The notes: generated by a model from the sequence alone, not told the origin. DNA of 64,000 nt from Anaspis maculata (GCA_949128115.1 OX421961.1:84551277-84615276), one strand, 5' to 3'. Numbered from the stretch's first letter, positions 11,950 through 25,799 are shown. Translations and numbers: made by a program.

Positions 11950-14100
11950 CCCATTGCGGCCCCTAATGATTGTGTTTTTCAACTAATCCTGATCGATTTT
12001 GATTTTCAAACACAAGAAAGAATGTATCAAAGTCGTCCGTTGTGGTTCTCCACATGGAAAGTGTTTTTCATCAAAAAAATTGAATTCTTCTCAACCTAAA
12101 AAGCGCTTTGGCCGGCGTAAGCCTTTACAAGACTTTTTTTTTTCATCTGACTCTAATTTTATTTTTCAAAATATGAATTTTCCAGTTTTCATTTCCAGAT
12201 GATAAGAATACGTTTCCAGGTGTCAGATTGACCCGCTGAAGCCAAATTCAACTGCCATTTTTTCATGTCCCCCACCTTATTCCAGAACACCTTCAAAAAA
12301 ATTTGAAAACCATTTTTTTTCGTTCCATAAATTTTCAAAACAACTTGCAACGCATGGAGCAATTTCCATTTTGTCCTTCCTCCCATTTGAACTTTTTTGA
12401 ACTTGGATGGATACGTTCCAATATTGTCCGGTACACCGAACCACCCATAAATACGTCGACATAAAAGGCCATGAGAGATAAACACACGAAAATATTATCA
12501 CCCATTTCGGCCCCTAATGATTGTGTTTTTCAATTAATCCTGATCGATTTTGATTTTCAAACACAAAAAAGAACGTATTAAAGTCGTCCGTTGTGGTTTT
12601 CCGCATGGAAAGTGTTTATCATCAAGAAAATTGAATTTTTCTCAACTGAAAAAGCGTTTTGGCCGGCGTAAGCCTTTACAAGACATTTTTCTTACTTCTG
12701 ACTCTAATTTTATTTTTCAAAATATGAATTTTCCAGTTTTCATTTCCAGATGATTAGAACACGTTTCCAGGTGTCAGATTGACCCACTGAAGCCAAATTC
12801 AACTGCGATTTTTTCATGTCCCCCACCTTATTCCAGAACACCTTCAACAAAATTTGAAAACCATTTTTTTTCGTTCCATGAATCTTCAAAAGAACTTGCA
12901 GCGTATGGAGCAATTCCCATTTTGTCCTTCCTCCCATTTGAACTTTTTTGAACTTGGATGGATACGTTCCAATATTGTCCGGTACACCGAACCACACATA
13001 AATACGTCGACATAAAAGGCCATGAGAGATAAACACACGAAAATATTATCACCCATTGCGGCCCCTAATGATTGTGTTTTTCAACTAATCCTGATCGATT
13101 TTGATTTTCAAACACAAGAAAGAATGTATCAAAGTCGTCCGTTGTGGTTCTCCACATGGAAAGTGTTTTTCATCAAAAAAATTGAATTCTTCTCAACCTA
13201 AAAAGCGCTTTGGCCGGCGTAAGCCTTTACAAGACTTTTTTTTTTCATCTGACTCTAATTTTATTTTTCAAAATATGAATTTTCCAGTTTTCATTTCCAG
13301 ATGATAAGAATACGTTTCCAGGTGTCAGATTGACCCGCTGAAGCCAAATTCAACTGCCATTTTTTCATGTCCCCCACCTTATTCCAGAACACCTTCAAAA
13401 AAATTTGAAAACCATTTTTTTTCGTTCCATAAATTTTCAAAACAACTTGCAACGCATGGAGCAATTCCCATTTTGTCCTTCCTCCCATTTGAACTTTTTT
13501 GAACTTGGATGGATACGTTCCAATATTGTCCGGTACACCGAACCACCCATAAATACGTCGACATAAAAGGCCATGAGAGATAAACACACGAAAATATTAT
13601 CACCCATTTCGGCCCCTAATGATTGTGTTTTTCAATTAATCCTGATCGATTTTGATTTTCAAACACAAAAAAGAACGTATTAAAGTCGTCCGTTGTGGTT
13701 TTCCGCATGGAAAGTGTTTATCATCAAGAAAATTGAATTTTTCTCAACTGAAAAAGCGTTTTGGCCGGCGTAAGCCTTTACAAGACATTTTTCTTACTTC
13801 TGACTCTAATTTTATTTTTCAAAATATGAATTTTCCAGTTTTCATTTCCAGATGATAAGAATACGTTTCCAGGTGTCAGATTGACCCGCTGAAGCCAAAT
13901 TCAACTGCCATTTTTTCATGTCCCCCACCTTATTCCAGAACACCTTCAACAAAATTTGAAAACCATTTTTTTTCGTTCCATAAATCTTCAAAAGAACTTG
14001 CAGCGTATGGAGCAATTCCCATTTTGTCCTGCCTCCCATTTGAACTTTTTTGAACTTGGATGGATACGTTCCAATATTGTCCGGTACACCGAACCACACA
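11950..14100 (+). repeat. Higher-order block of the satellite, 1102-bp (dimer) period
   Basis: Private variants repeat exactly every 1102 bases. AACTAATCCT occurs at 11981 and 13083, CACAAGAAAG at 12011 and 13113, and ACCACACATA at 12991 and 14093. Two monomer types therefore alternate here, the sign of amplification as a dimer. Confidence 0.85.
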
Positions 14101-15149
14101 TAAATACGTCGACATAAAAGGCCATGAGAGATAAACACACGAAAATATTATCACCCATTGCGGCCCCTAATCATTGTGTTTTTCAATTAATCCTGATCGA
14201 TTTTGATTTTCAAACACAAAAAAGAACGTATTAAAGTCGTCCGTTGTGGTTCTCCACAAGGAAAGTGTTTTTTATCAAAAAAATTGAATCTTTCTCAACC
14301 TAAAAAGCGCTTTGGCCGGCGTAAGCCTTTACAAGACATTTTTCTTACTTCTGACTCTAATTTTATTTTTCAAAATATGAATTTTCCAGTTTTCATTTCC
14401 AGATGATAAGAATACGTTTCCAGGTGTCAGATTGACCCGCTGAAGCCAAATTCAACTGCCATTTTTTCATGTCCCCCACCTTATTCCAGAACACCTTCAA
14501 AAAAATTTGAAAACCATTTTTTTTCGTTCCATAAATTTTCAAAACAACTTGCAACGCATGGAGCAATTTCCATTTTGTCCTTCCTCCCATTTGAACTTTT
14601 TTGAACTTGGATGGATACGTTCCAATATTGTCCGGTACACCGAACCACCCATAAATACGTCGACATAGAAGGCCATGAGAGATAAACACACGAAAATATT
14701 ATCACCGCTTGCGGCCCCTAATGATTGTGTTTTTCAATTAATCCTGATCGATTTTGATTTTCAAACACAAAAAAGAACGTATCAAAGATCGAAGTCGTCC
14801 GTTGTGGTTCTCCGCATGGAACGTGTTTTTCATCAAAAAAATTGAATTTTTCTTAACCGAAAAAGCGCTTTGGCCGGCGTAAGCCTCTACAAGACATTTT
14901 TCTTTCATCTGACTCTAATTTTATTTTTCAAAATATGAATTTTCCAGTTCTCATTTCCAGATGATTAGAATACGTTTCCAGGTGTCAGATTGACCCGCTG
15001 AAGCCAAATTCAACTGCGATTTTTTCATGTCCCCCACTTTATTCCGGAACACCTTCAACAAAATTTGAAAACCATTTTTTTTCGTTCCATAAATCTTCAA
15101 AAGAACTTGCAGCGTATGGAGCAATTCCCATTTTGTCCTGCCTCCCATT

Positions 15150-18100
15150 TGAACTTTTTTGAACTGGGATGGATACGTTCCAATATTGTCCGGTACACCG
15201 AACCACCCATAAATACGTCGACATAAAAGGCCATGAGAGATAAACACACGAAAATATTATCACCCATTGCGGCTCCTAATCATTGTGTTTTTCAATTAAT
15301 CCTGATCGATTTTGATTTTCAAACACAAAAAAGAACGTATTAAAGTCGTCCGTTGTGGTTCTCCACAAGGAAAGTGTTTTTTATCAAAAAAATTGAATCT
15401 TTCTCAACCTAAAAAGCGTTTTGGCCGGCGTAAGCCTTTACAAGACATTTTTCTTACTTCTGACTCTAATTTTCTTTTTCAAAATATGAATTTCCCAGTT
15501 TTCATCTTAGATGATTAGAACACGTTTCCAGGTGTCAGATTGACCCGCTGAAGCCAAATTCAACTGCAATTTTTTCATGTCCCCCACCTTATTCCAGAAC
15601 ACCTTCAACAAAATTTGAAAACCATTTTTTTTCGTTCCATGAATCTTCAAAAGAACTTGCGGCGTATGGAGCAATTCCCATTTTGTCCTTCCTCCCATTT
15701 GAACTTTTTTGAACTTGGATGGATACGTTCCAATATTGTCCGGTACACCGAACCACTCATAAATACGTCGACATAAAAGGCCATGAGAGATAAACACACG
15801 AAAATATTATCACCCATTGCGGCCCCTAATCATTGTGTTTTTCAATTAATCCTGATCGATTTTGATTTTCAAACACAAAAAAGAACGTATTAAAGTCGTC
15901 CGTTGTGGTTCTCCACAAGGAAAGTGTTTTTTATCAAAAAAATTGAATCTTTCTCAACCTAAAAAGCGCTTTGGCCGGCGTAAGCCTTGACAAGACATTT
16001 TTCTTACTTCTGACTCTAATTTTATTTTTCAAAATATGAATTTTCCAGTTTTCATTTCCAGATGAAAAGAATACGTTTCCAGGTGTCAGATTGACCCGCT
16101 GAAGCCAAATTCAACTGCCATTTTTCCATGTCCCCCACCTTATTCCAGAACACCTTCAAAAAAATTGAAAACCATTTTTTTTCGTTCCATAAATTTTCAA
16201 AACAACTTGCAGCGCATGGAGCAAATTTCCATTTTGTCCTTCCTCCCATTTGAACTTTTTTGAACTTGGATGGATACGTTCCAATATTGTCCGGTACACC
16301 GAACCACCCATAAATACGTCGACATAAAAGGCCATGAGAGATAAACACACGAAAATATTATCACCCATTGCGGCTCCTAATCATTGTGTTTTTCAATTAA
16401 TCCTGATCGATTTTGATTTTCAAACACAAAAAAGAACGTATTAAAGTCGTCCGTTGTGGTTCTCCACAAGGAAAGTGTTTTTTATCAAAAAAATTGAATC
16501 TTTCTCAACCTAAAAAGCGTTTTGGCCGGCGTAAGCCTTTACAAGACATTTTTCTTACTTCTGACTCTAATTTTCTTTTTCAAAATATGAATTTCCCAGT
16601 TTTCATCTTAGATGATTAGAACACGTTTCCAGGTGTCAGATTGACCCGCTGAAGCCAAATTCAACTGCAATTTTTTCATGTCCCCCACCTTATTCCAGAA
16701 CACCTTCAACAAAATTTGAAAACCATTTTTTTTCGTTCCATGAATCTTCAAAAGAACTTGCGGCGTATGGAGCAATTCCCATTTTGTCCTTCCTCCCATT
16801 TGAACTTTTTTGAACTTGGATGGATACGTTCCAATATTGTCCGGTACACCGAACCACCCATAAATACGTCGACATAAAAGGCCATGAGAGATAAACACAC
16901 GAAAATATTATCACCCATTGCGGCTCCTAATCATTGTGTTTTTCAATTAATCCTGATCGATTTTGATTTTCAAACACAAAAAAGAACGTATTAAAGTCGT
17001 CCGTTGTGGTTCTCCACAAGGAAAGTGTTTTTTATCAAAAAAATTGAATCTTTCTCAACCTAAAAAGCGTTTTGGCCGGCGTAAGCCTTTACAAGACATT
17101 TTTCTTACTTCTGACTCTAATTTTCTTTTTCAAAATATGAATTTCCCAGTTTTCATCTTAGATGATTAGAACACGTTTCCAGGTGTCAGATTGACCCGCT
17201 GAAGCCAAATTCAACTGCAATTTTTTCATGTCCCCCACCTTATTCCAGAACACCTTCAACAAAATTTGAAAACCATTTTTTTTCGTTCCATGAATCTTCA
17301 AAAGAACTTGCGGCGTATGGAGCAATTCCCATTTTGTCCTTCCTCCCATTTGAACTTTTTTGAACTGGGATGGATACGTTCCAATATTGTCCGGTACACC
17401 GAACCACCCATAAATACGTCGACATAAAAGGCCATGAGAGATAAACACACGAAAATATTATCACCCATTGCGGCTCCTAATCATTGTGTTTTTCAATTAA
17501 TCCTGATCGATTTTGATTTTCAAACACAAAAAAGAACGTATTAAAGTCGTCCGTTGTGGTTCTCCACAAGGAAAGTGTTTTTTATCAAAAAAATTGAATC
17601 TTTCTCAACCTAAAAAGCGTTTTGGCCGGCGTAAGCCTTTACAAGACATTTTTCTTACTTCTGACTCTAATTTTCTTTTTCAAAATATGAATTTCCCAGT
17701 TTTCATCTTAGATGATTAGAACACGTTTCCAGGTGTCAGATTGACCCGCTGAAGCCAAATTCAACTGCAATTTTTTCATGTCCCCCACCTTATTCCAGAA
17801 CACCTTCAACAAAATTTGAAAACCATTTTTTTTCGTTCCATGAATCTTCAAAAGAACTTGCGGCGTATGGAGCAATTCCCATTTTGTCCTTCCTCCCATT
17901 TGAACTTTTTTGAACTTGGATGGATACGTTCCAATATTGTCCGGTACACCGAACCACTCATAAATACGTCGACATAAAAGGCCATGAGAGATAAACACAC
18001 GAAAATATTATCACCCATTGCGGCCCCTAATCATTGTGTTTTTCAATTAATCCTGATCGATTTTGATTTTCAAACACAAAAAAGAACGTATTAAAGTCGT

Positions 18101-18350
18101 CCGTTGTGGTTCTCCACAAGGAAAGTGTTTTTTATCAAAAAAATTGAATCTTTCTCAACCTAAAAAGCGCTTTGGCCGGCGTAAGCCTTGACAAGACATT
18201 TTTCTTACTTCTGACTCTAATTTTATTTTTCAAAATATGAATTTTCCAGTTTTCATTTCCAGATGAAAAGAATACGTTTCCAGGTGTCAGATTGACCCGC
18301 TGAAGCCAAATTCAACTGCCATTTTTTCATGTCCCCCACCTTATTCCAGA
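15150..18350 (+). repeat. Higher-order block of the satellite, 2201-bp (tetramer) period
   Basis: Private variants repeat exactly 2201 bases apart. GAACTGGGA is at 15161 and 17362, AACCACTCAT at 15751 and 17952, TAAGCCTTGA at 15981 and 18182, and GATGAAAAG at 16061 and 18262. A segment of four monomers was duplicated, presumably by unequal exchange. The match breaks near 15140 and again near 16118/18319. Confidence 0.85.
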
Positions 18351-21300
18351 ACACCTTCAAAAAAATTTGAAAACCATTTTTTTTCCTTCCATGAATTTTC
18401 AAAACAACTTGCAGCGTATGGAGCAATTCCCATTTTGTCCTCCCTCCCATTTGAACTTTTTTGAACTTGGATGGATACGTTCCAATATTGTCCGGTACAC
18501 CGAACCACCCATAAATACGTCGACATAAAAGGCCATGAGAGATAAACACACGAAAATATTATCACCCATTGCGGCCCCTAATGATTGTGTTTTTCAACTA
18601 ATCCTGATCGATTTTGATTTTCAAACACAAAAAAGAACGTATTAAAGTCGTCCGTTGTGGTTCTCCACATGGAAAGTGTTTTTCATCAAAAAAATTGGAT
18701 TCTTCTCAACCTAAAAAGCGCTTTGGCCGGCGTAAGCCTTTACAAGACTTTTTTTTTTCATCTGACTCTAATTTTATTTTTCAAAATATGAATTTTCCAG
18801 TTTTCATTTTCAGATGATAAGAATACGTTAAAAGGTGTCAGATTGACCCGCTGAAGCCAAATTCAACTGCCATTTTTTCATGTCCTCCACCTTATTCCAG
18901 AACACCTTCAAAAAAATTTGAAAACCATTTTTTTTCGTTCCATAAATTTTCAAAAGAACTTGCAGCGCATGGAGCAATTCCCATTTTGTCCTTCCTCCCA
19001 TTTGAACTTTTTTGAACTTGGATGGATACGTTCCAATATTGTCCGGTACACCAAACCACCCATAAATACGTCGACATAAAAGGCCATGAGAGATTAACAC
19101 ACGAAAATATTATCACCCATTGCGGCCCCTAATGATTGTGTTTTTCAATTAATCCTGATCGATTTTGATTTTCAAACACAAAAAAGAACGTATTAAAGTC
19201 GTCCGTTGTGGTTTTCCGCATGGAAAGTGTTTATCATCAAAAAAATTGGATTTTTCTCAACCGAAAAAGCGTTTTGGCCGGCGTAAGCCTTTACAAGACA
19301 TTTTTCTTACTTCTGACTCTAATTTTCTTTTTCAAAATGTGAATTTCCCAGTTTTAATTTCTAGATGAATAGAACACGTTTCCAGGTGTCGGATTGACCC
19401 ACTGAAGCCAAATTCAACTGCGATTTTTCCATGTCCCCCACCTTATTCCAGAACACCTCCAACAAAATTTGAAAACCATTTTTTTTCGTTCCATGAATCT
19501 TCAAAAGAACTTGCAGCGTATGGAGCAATTCCCATTTTGTCCTTCCTCCCATTTGAAATTTTTTGAACTGGGATGGATACGTTCCAATATTGTCCGGTAC
19601 ACCGAACCACCCATAAATACGTCGACATAAAAGGCCATGAGAGATAAACACACGAAAATATTATCACCGCTTGCGGCCCCCTAATGATTGTGTTTTTCAA
19701 CTAATCCTGATCGATTTTGATTTTCAAACACAAAAAAGAACGTATCAAAGTCGTCCATTGTGGTTCTCCGCATGGAAAGTGTTTTTATCAAAAAAATTGA
19801 ATTTTTCTCAACCTAAAAAGCGCTTTGGCCGGCGTAAGCCTTTACAAGACATTTTTCTTTCATCTGACTCTAATTTTATTTTTCAAAATATGAATTTTCC
19901 AGTTTTCATTTCCAGATGATTAGAATACGTTTCCAGGTGTCAGATTGACCCGCTGAAGCCAAATTCAACTGCCATTTTTTCATGCCCCCCACCTTATTCC
20001 AGAACACCTTCAAAAAAATTTGAAAACCATTTTTTTTCGTTCCATAAATTTTCAAAAGAACTTGCAGCGCATGGAGCAAATTTCCATTTTGTCCTTCCTC
20101 CCATTTGAACTTTTTTGAACTTGGATGGATACGTTCCAATATTGTCCGGTACACCGAACCACCCATAAATACGTCGACATAAAAGGCCATGAGAGATAAA
20201 CACACGAAAATATTATCACCCATTGCGGCCCCTAATGATTGTGTTTTTCAATTAATCCTGATCGATTTTGATTTTCAAACACAAAAAAGAACGTATTAAA
20301 GTCGTCCGTTGTGGTTTTCCGCATGGAAAGTGTTTATCATTAAAAAAATTGAATTTTTCTCAACCGAAAAAGCGTTTTGGCCGGCGTAAGCCTTTACAAG
20401 ACATTTTTCTTACTTCTGACTCTAATTTTCTTTTTCAAAATATGAATTTCCCAGTTTTCATTTCTAGATGATTAGAACACGTTTCCAGGTGTCAGATTGA
20501 CCCACTGAAGCCAAATTCAACTGCGATTTTTCCATGTCCCCCACCTTATTCCAGAACACCTTCAACAAAATTTGAAAACCATTTTTTTTCGTTCCATGAA
20601 TCTTCAAAAGAACTTGCAGCGTATGGAGCAATTCCCATTTTGTCCTTCCTCCCATTTGAAATTTTTTGAACTGGGATGGATACGTTCCAATATTGTCCGG
20701 TACACCGAACCACCCATAAATACGTCGACATAAAAGGCCATGAGAGATAAACACACGAAAATCACCGCTTGCGGCCCCCAATGATTGTGTTTTTCAATGA
20801 ATCCTGATCGATTTTGATTTTCAAACACAAAAAAAAACGTATTAAAGTGGTCGGTTGTGGTTTTCCGCATGGAAAGTGTTTTTCATCAAAAAAAGTGAAT
20901 TTTTCCCAACCGAAAAAGCGCTTTGGCCAGCGTTAGCCTTCACAAGACATTTTTCTTTCATCTGACTCTAATTTTATTTTTCAAAATATGAATTTCCCAG
21001 TTTTCATTTCCAGATGATTAGAATACGTTTCCAGGTGACAGATTGACCCGCTGAAGCCGAATTCAACGGCGATTTTTCCATGTCCCCAACCTTATTCCAA
21101 AACACCTTAAAAAAAATTTGAAAAACCATTTTTTACCGTTCCGTAAATTTTCAGAAGAACTTGCAGCGCATGGAGCAATTCCCGTTTTGTCCTTCCTCTA
21201 GTTTGAACTTTTTTGAACTTGGATGAATACGTTCCAACATTGTCCGGTACACCGGAACACCCATAAATACGTCTACATAAAAGGCCATGAGAGATAAACA

Positions 21301-21762
21301 CACGAAAATATTATCACCCATTGCGGCCACTAATAATTGTGTTTTTCAATGAACTCTAATCGATTTTGATTTTCAAACACGCAAAACAACGTATTCAAGT
21401 CATCCGTTGTGGTTTTCCGCATGAAAAGTGTTTTTCATCAAAAAATTGAATCTTCTTCGACCGAAAAAGTGCTTTGGCCGGCGTAAACCTTCACAAGACA
21501 TTTTTCTTCCATCTGGCTCTAATTTAATTTTTCAAAATATGAATTTTCCAGTTTTTATTTCTAGATGATTAGAATACGTTTCCAGGTGTCAGTTTGACCC
21601 GCTGAAGCCAAATTCAACGACGATTTCTTCGTCTCCCCCACCCCTTCCAAAACACCTTCAAAAAATTTGCAATCCATTTTTTTTCGTTTCATAAATCTTC
21701 ATAAGAACTTGCAGCGCACGGAGCAATTCTCCCTTTGTCCTTTCTCCCATTGGAAATTTCTA

Positions 21763-22687
21763 GCGCACTTTCCCAAAAAATGGGAAAAAGGCGCTTTTAG
21801 CTTCACTTTGTCCGTCCGTCCGTCTGTCCGTCCGTCTTTACCCGGGATAACTCCTCAGGGAAGAAAGATATCGATGTGGTGTAAACGCTGATCAATAATA
21901 CATATGTCCAGGATGTCAAGTTGACTTTTGGTTTTTTGTTATTCTGCCGCCATCTTCGATCCGCCATTTTGAATTTTCTTTTAAAGTGATCCGATTGAGA
22001 TGAAATTCGTAGGCAATCTAAACCACATCAAGATCTATCCAACTTTTGACAATTGATGCCCTGCCGCCATCTTGTATTTTCACTATTGAACATGTTTCCA
22101 AGTGATAGAACTAGGAGAATAATGCCTCAACGAAAAGAGATATCGATGTGGTGCAAACGCCAATCGAATACGTACGTGACCACCATATAAAGTTGACCAA
22201 TGATTTTTGTCACTTGGCCGCAATCTTCGATCCGCCATTTTGAATTTCTCTGGAAGTGGTCCGATTTGCGTGAGATTCACAGGCCATGTGAACTTCATCA
22301 AAATACATCCGATTTTGGACAAATGATGCTCTGCCGCCATCTTGGCCGCCATATTGAAATTTCTCATCATTCAACGATTTTCATGGAGCTTGGGACTTAC
22401 CTCTGACCTCTTTTTCGTATGATCATTCTTATTCTTCAGCCAAATTTCAACATTCTGCCACTATCTTGGCCGCCATATTAAAATATCCTCGGAAATATCT
22501 TATTAGTGAAACGATTTTCATGAAGCTTGGGACTTAATCTTGTCTATAGTACGATTCATTTTGATTTTAGAGCCAAATTTCATGATTCTGACGCTATTTT
22601 GGCCGACATATTGAAATTTCTGCCCAAATAACGGTGGAACCCTAATTAACATCTTGCGTTCACTAACCCTCCTAAAGGGAAGTGCGC
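21763..22687. mobile_element. TIR element inserted in the satellite
   Basis: The ends are GCGCACTTTCCC and GGGAAGTGCGC, flanked by TA on both sides. Inside lie a TCCG microsatellite (about 21812-21836) and two diverged ~270-bp internal repeats that begin with GATATCGATGTGGTG (about 21868 and 22140). Each repeat contains copies of the CTGCCGCCATCTTG type, with a third partial copy after 22440. The satellite phase resumes at 22732 after a gap of ~970 bp, so this element plus ~44 extra bases was inserted into one monomer. No transposase visible. Confidence 0.7.
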
Positions 22688-23130
22688 TACTTAGCCTAGC
22701 CTCATGCCCATGAGGCATATTCGCTTGTTTGAACTTGAATGGATACGTTCCAACATTGTCCGGTACACCAAAACAACCATAATTTGTCGACATAAGAGGC
22801 CATGAGAGATAAACACACGAAAATATTATCACCGCTTGCGGCCACTAGTAATTGTGTTTTTCAATGAACTCTAATCGATTTTGATTTTCAAACACGCAAA
22901 AGAACGTATTTGAGTCGTCTGTTGTGCTTTCCTGCATGGAAAGTGTTTTTCATCAAAAAAATAGAATCTTTTCTGACCGATAAAGCGCTTTGGCCGGCGT
23001 AAATTTTCAGGTACAAGGTGAAAGACATTTTTTTCCGATCTGACTCTAATTTTACTATTAAAAAAAATTAAATTTTGAAATTTTGGATGATCAAAATCGT
23101 TTCCAGGTGTCAGTCTGACGCGCTGAAGCT

Positions 23131-24117
23131 GCTAAATCTATAATAATCCCCTTTTTTTCTTGATTCCCGATCATTTCATCATGTTTATCCATTGCGGATA
23201 TTGGCCTTTTGACTATTAAATCAGAGGCGAAAATTCTGCACACGAATTTTTCAAGACTCTCATTCGTAAAATACCTAATGCTTAATTTTTGCCTGCCTAC
23301 TCTGTCAAGGTACCTAAAGATAGGTAGGTACCTACCTCTAATTACCAATAACCTACGTTTTGGCTGCTGCAGTAATCACTATGATATCTTATTCTAAGGG
23401 TAATTTTTCCCAGGGTCTTCACCATTTCTCTTTAATGTTTATTGCCAATCAGAATAGTAGGGGTGAGTACCTAACACGTATTGGGTGACATCTTTTTATA
23501 AGGGAAATCAGACGCATTACGCCAAATTATTACGAGTTAATGACGTGTTTCTTTTTTCTACACTTAGGACTATTGTAATCGCATTTATTCCCTGGCGGCA
23601 ATACGCGATATTACGTGAACATTTTTTGTGTTTCTCTCAACTCTGCACCCACTCCACCACCGGTTGTAGATACCCGAATACAATCGCGGTTGGCCGGTGA
23701 TAGAGGTGGAGGGCGAAAAGTTGGTCACTCACAAGAATGTGGGCGTAAAAAATTGGCGGGAGAGATGCACCTTGCGGCGTTGCCTGGAGTGGCTAGCATA
23801 ATTTAGGTACCTTTTTATGGCAATATTTGGTAATAACCCATAGCTCAGGCATAATCGGTGGAATTGACACCTGAAACACGTTGAATATTTCCGACATCAT
23901 GATCCATAAATCTTTTGAGTGATTATTCACCAAAATTCATCCATCACCGGTTGAGGAGTTCGTTCTTAGCAAGTACCTGAACCACATACTACCTGAACCA
24001 AATAAAGCAAGTACGTCTTCAAGCCCATAGCTAGAACCTAGAACAGTAAGTTGCAGCGTCTTTCAAACAGGGATTTTCTGGTTTTTGAAATTCTTTTTTG
24101 GAGAAAGCAGCTAGTTA
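23131..24117. other. ~987-bp insertion in a satellite monomer, unidentified
   Basis: The monomer text stops at GCTGAAGC and resumes as TTCAAATTCAGCGACG. The phase markers on either side are 1538 apart, i.e. one monomer plus 987. The inserted sequence includes GGTAGGTACCTACC near 23323 and no frame that I recognise. I see no inverted ends and no clear target duplication, so it could be an old element or a stretch of non-satellite DNA. Confidence 0.6.
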
Positions 24118-25345
24118 TGTTCAAATTCAGCGACGATTTTTTCATGCCCCTCCCTCCAAAACACCCGCAAAAAAATTGAAAACTATTTTTTTTTTGTTCC
24201 ATAAATCTTCAAAACAACTTGCAGCGCATGGAACAATTCCTCCTTTGTCCTTCCTCCCATTCAAAGTTTTCTGAACCTGGATGGATACGTTCCAAGATTG
24301 TCCGGTGCACCGAAACACCCATAAATACGTCGACATAAGAGGCCGTGAGAGATGAACACACGGAAATATTATCACCGCTTGCGGCCCCTAATGGTTGTGT
24401 TTGTCAATGAACCCTAATCGATTTTGATTTCCAAACACGCAACAGAACGTATTCAAATCGTCTGTCGTGACTTTCTGCATGGGGAGTGTTTTCCATTGAG
24501 AAAATTGAATCTTTTTCGACCAAAAAAGCGCTTTGGCCGGCGTAAACCTTTACAAGACATTTTTATTCAATCTGACTTTGATTTCACTTTTCAAAACATG
24601 AATTTTTCAGTTTTTATTTCTAGATGATTAGAATACGTTTCCAGGTGTCAGTTTGAACCGCTGAAGCCAAATTCAACGACGATTTTCTCATGCCCCCGCC
24701 CCCTTCCGAAACACTTGCGAAAAAAATTAAAAATATATTTTTCTTGTTCCATTAATCTTCAAAAGAACTTGCAGCGCATGGAGCGATTCCTCCTTTGTCC
24801 TTTCTCTCATTTGAAGTTTTTTGAACTTGGATGGATACGTTCCCAGATTGTCTGGTGCACCGAAACACCCATAAATACGTCGACATAAGAGGCCGATGAG
24901 AGATAAGCACACGGAAATATTATCACCGCTTGCGGCCCCTATGGTTGTGTTTTTCAATGAACCCTAATCGATTTTGATTTCTCAACACGCAACAGAACGT
25001 ATTCAAATCGTCTGTCGTGGCTCTCTTCATGGAAAGTGTTTTCCATCAAAAAAATTGAATCTTTTCCGACCGAAAAAGCGCTTTGGCCGGCATAAACCTC
25101 TACAAGATATTTTTATTCAATCTGACTTTGATTTTACTTTTCAAAATATGAATTTCTCAGTTTTTATTTCTAGATGGCAAGAATACGTTTCCAGGTGTCA
25201 GTTTGACCCGCTGAAGCGAAATTCATTGACGATTTTTTCATGCTTCTCCCTCCAAAACACCCGCAAAAAAATTGAAAACTATCTTGTTTTCGTTCCATAA
25301 ATCCTCAAAACAACTTGCAGCGCATGGAGCAATTCCTTCTTCCTC

Positions 25346-25799
25346 CGCCTTCTAAAATTCCCAATCCAAAACCCACCCTGGAACAAGTACGTTCGACTGT
25401 ATAAGTAGCTAGTTAACTATGAAGGCAGGTACTTGGGTAGATAGGATTATGTAGGTATAGGTACCTATCAAATTTTTCCAACATCAGTCATAATTGAAAG
25501 CAGGGCTGGGGCAGCAATGGGGTTTTTGGAAACCCCCTCTTGCCCTTTACGCCATTGCACTGCAAAGTCCTTTTCCTCCTTCTGTCCCTAAATCGGGTTG
25601 GATCACTATCGATTTAGGTTCGATGCTTTCCCCTGGAAACATCAAAATCCAAATGACGCGTTTTCCCCGAGAGGTTGTCGCAACCGTGGCGTGCCTAGCT
25701 GTGAGTTCTGAGACATAGAGCTGCATGCACCACACACTTCTGACGAAATCCAACGCGCAAGGTTTGCGAGGACCAGACGCTAAGGCTAGCTGCTAGCTT
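25346..25799. other. No gene seen
   Basis: Non-satellite DNA after the array edge. A 74-aa frame (about 25494-25718) has no recognisable family. Confidence 0.4.

Larger units (their letters stand above)
9700..25345 (+). repeat. Satellite array, ~551-bp monomer, with two insertions
   Basis: All units are in one orientation. The block CCAGGTGTC serves as phase marker at 10011, 10563, 11114, 11665, 12216, 12767, 13318, 13869, 14420, 14978, 15528, 16079, 16629, 17179, 17729, 18280, 18831 (mutated), 19382, 19933, 20485, 21031, 21582, 23103, 24641 and 25191. Spacing is 550-552 except for a 558 caused by a 7-bp insertion near 14787, a 546 near 20760, and two long gaps that hold insertions. Each unit also carries TTTGGCCGGCGTAAGCC and ATAAATACGTCGACATA. 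Units at both edges (before 10560, after 21030) are clearly more diverged than those in the core. The 551-bp length is not a multiple of three, so frames cannot run through. The short frames on both strands begin with TTG or GTG, not ATG. Confidence 0.97.

Noticed and set aside
10346..20471. Repeated ~67-aa frames on the plus strand and ~74/96-98-aa frames on the minus strand, once per satellite unit, suggesting a tandem gene family
   Set aside because: They start with TTG or GTG and never with ATG, lie on overlapping opposite strands, and exist because the 551-bp unit is repeated. Frames in the diverged edge copies are lost or altered. No family resemblance.
9700..21757. CRISPR-like regular repetition
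   Set aside because: The repeat is ~551 bp head-to-tail with no spacers, in a eukaryotic transposon-rich context. It is a satellite.
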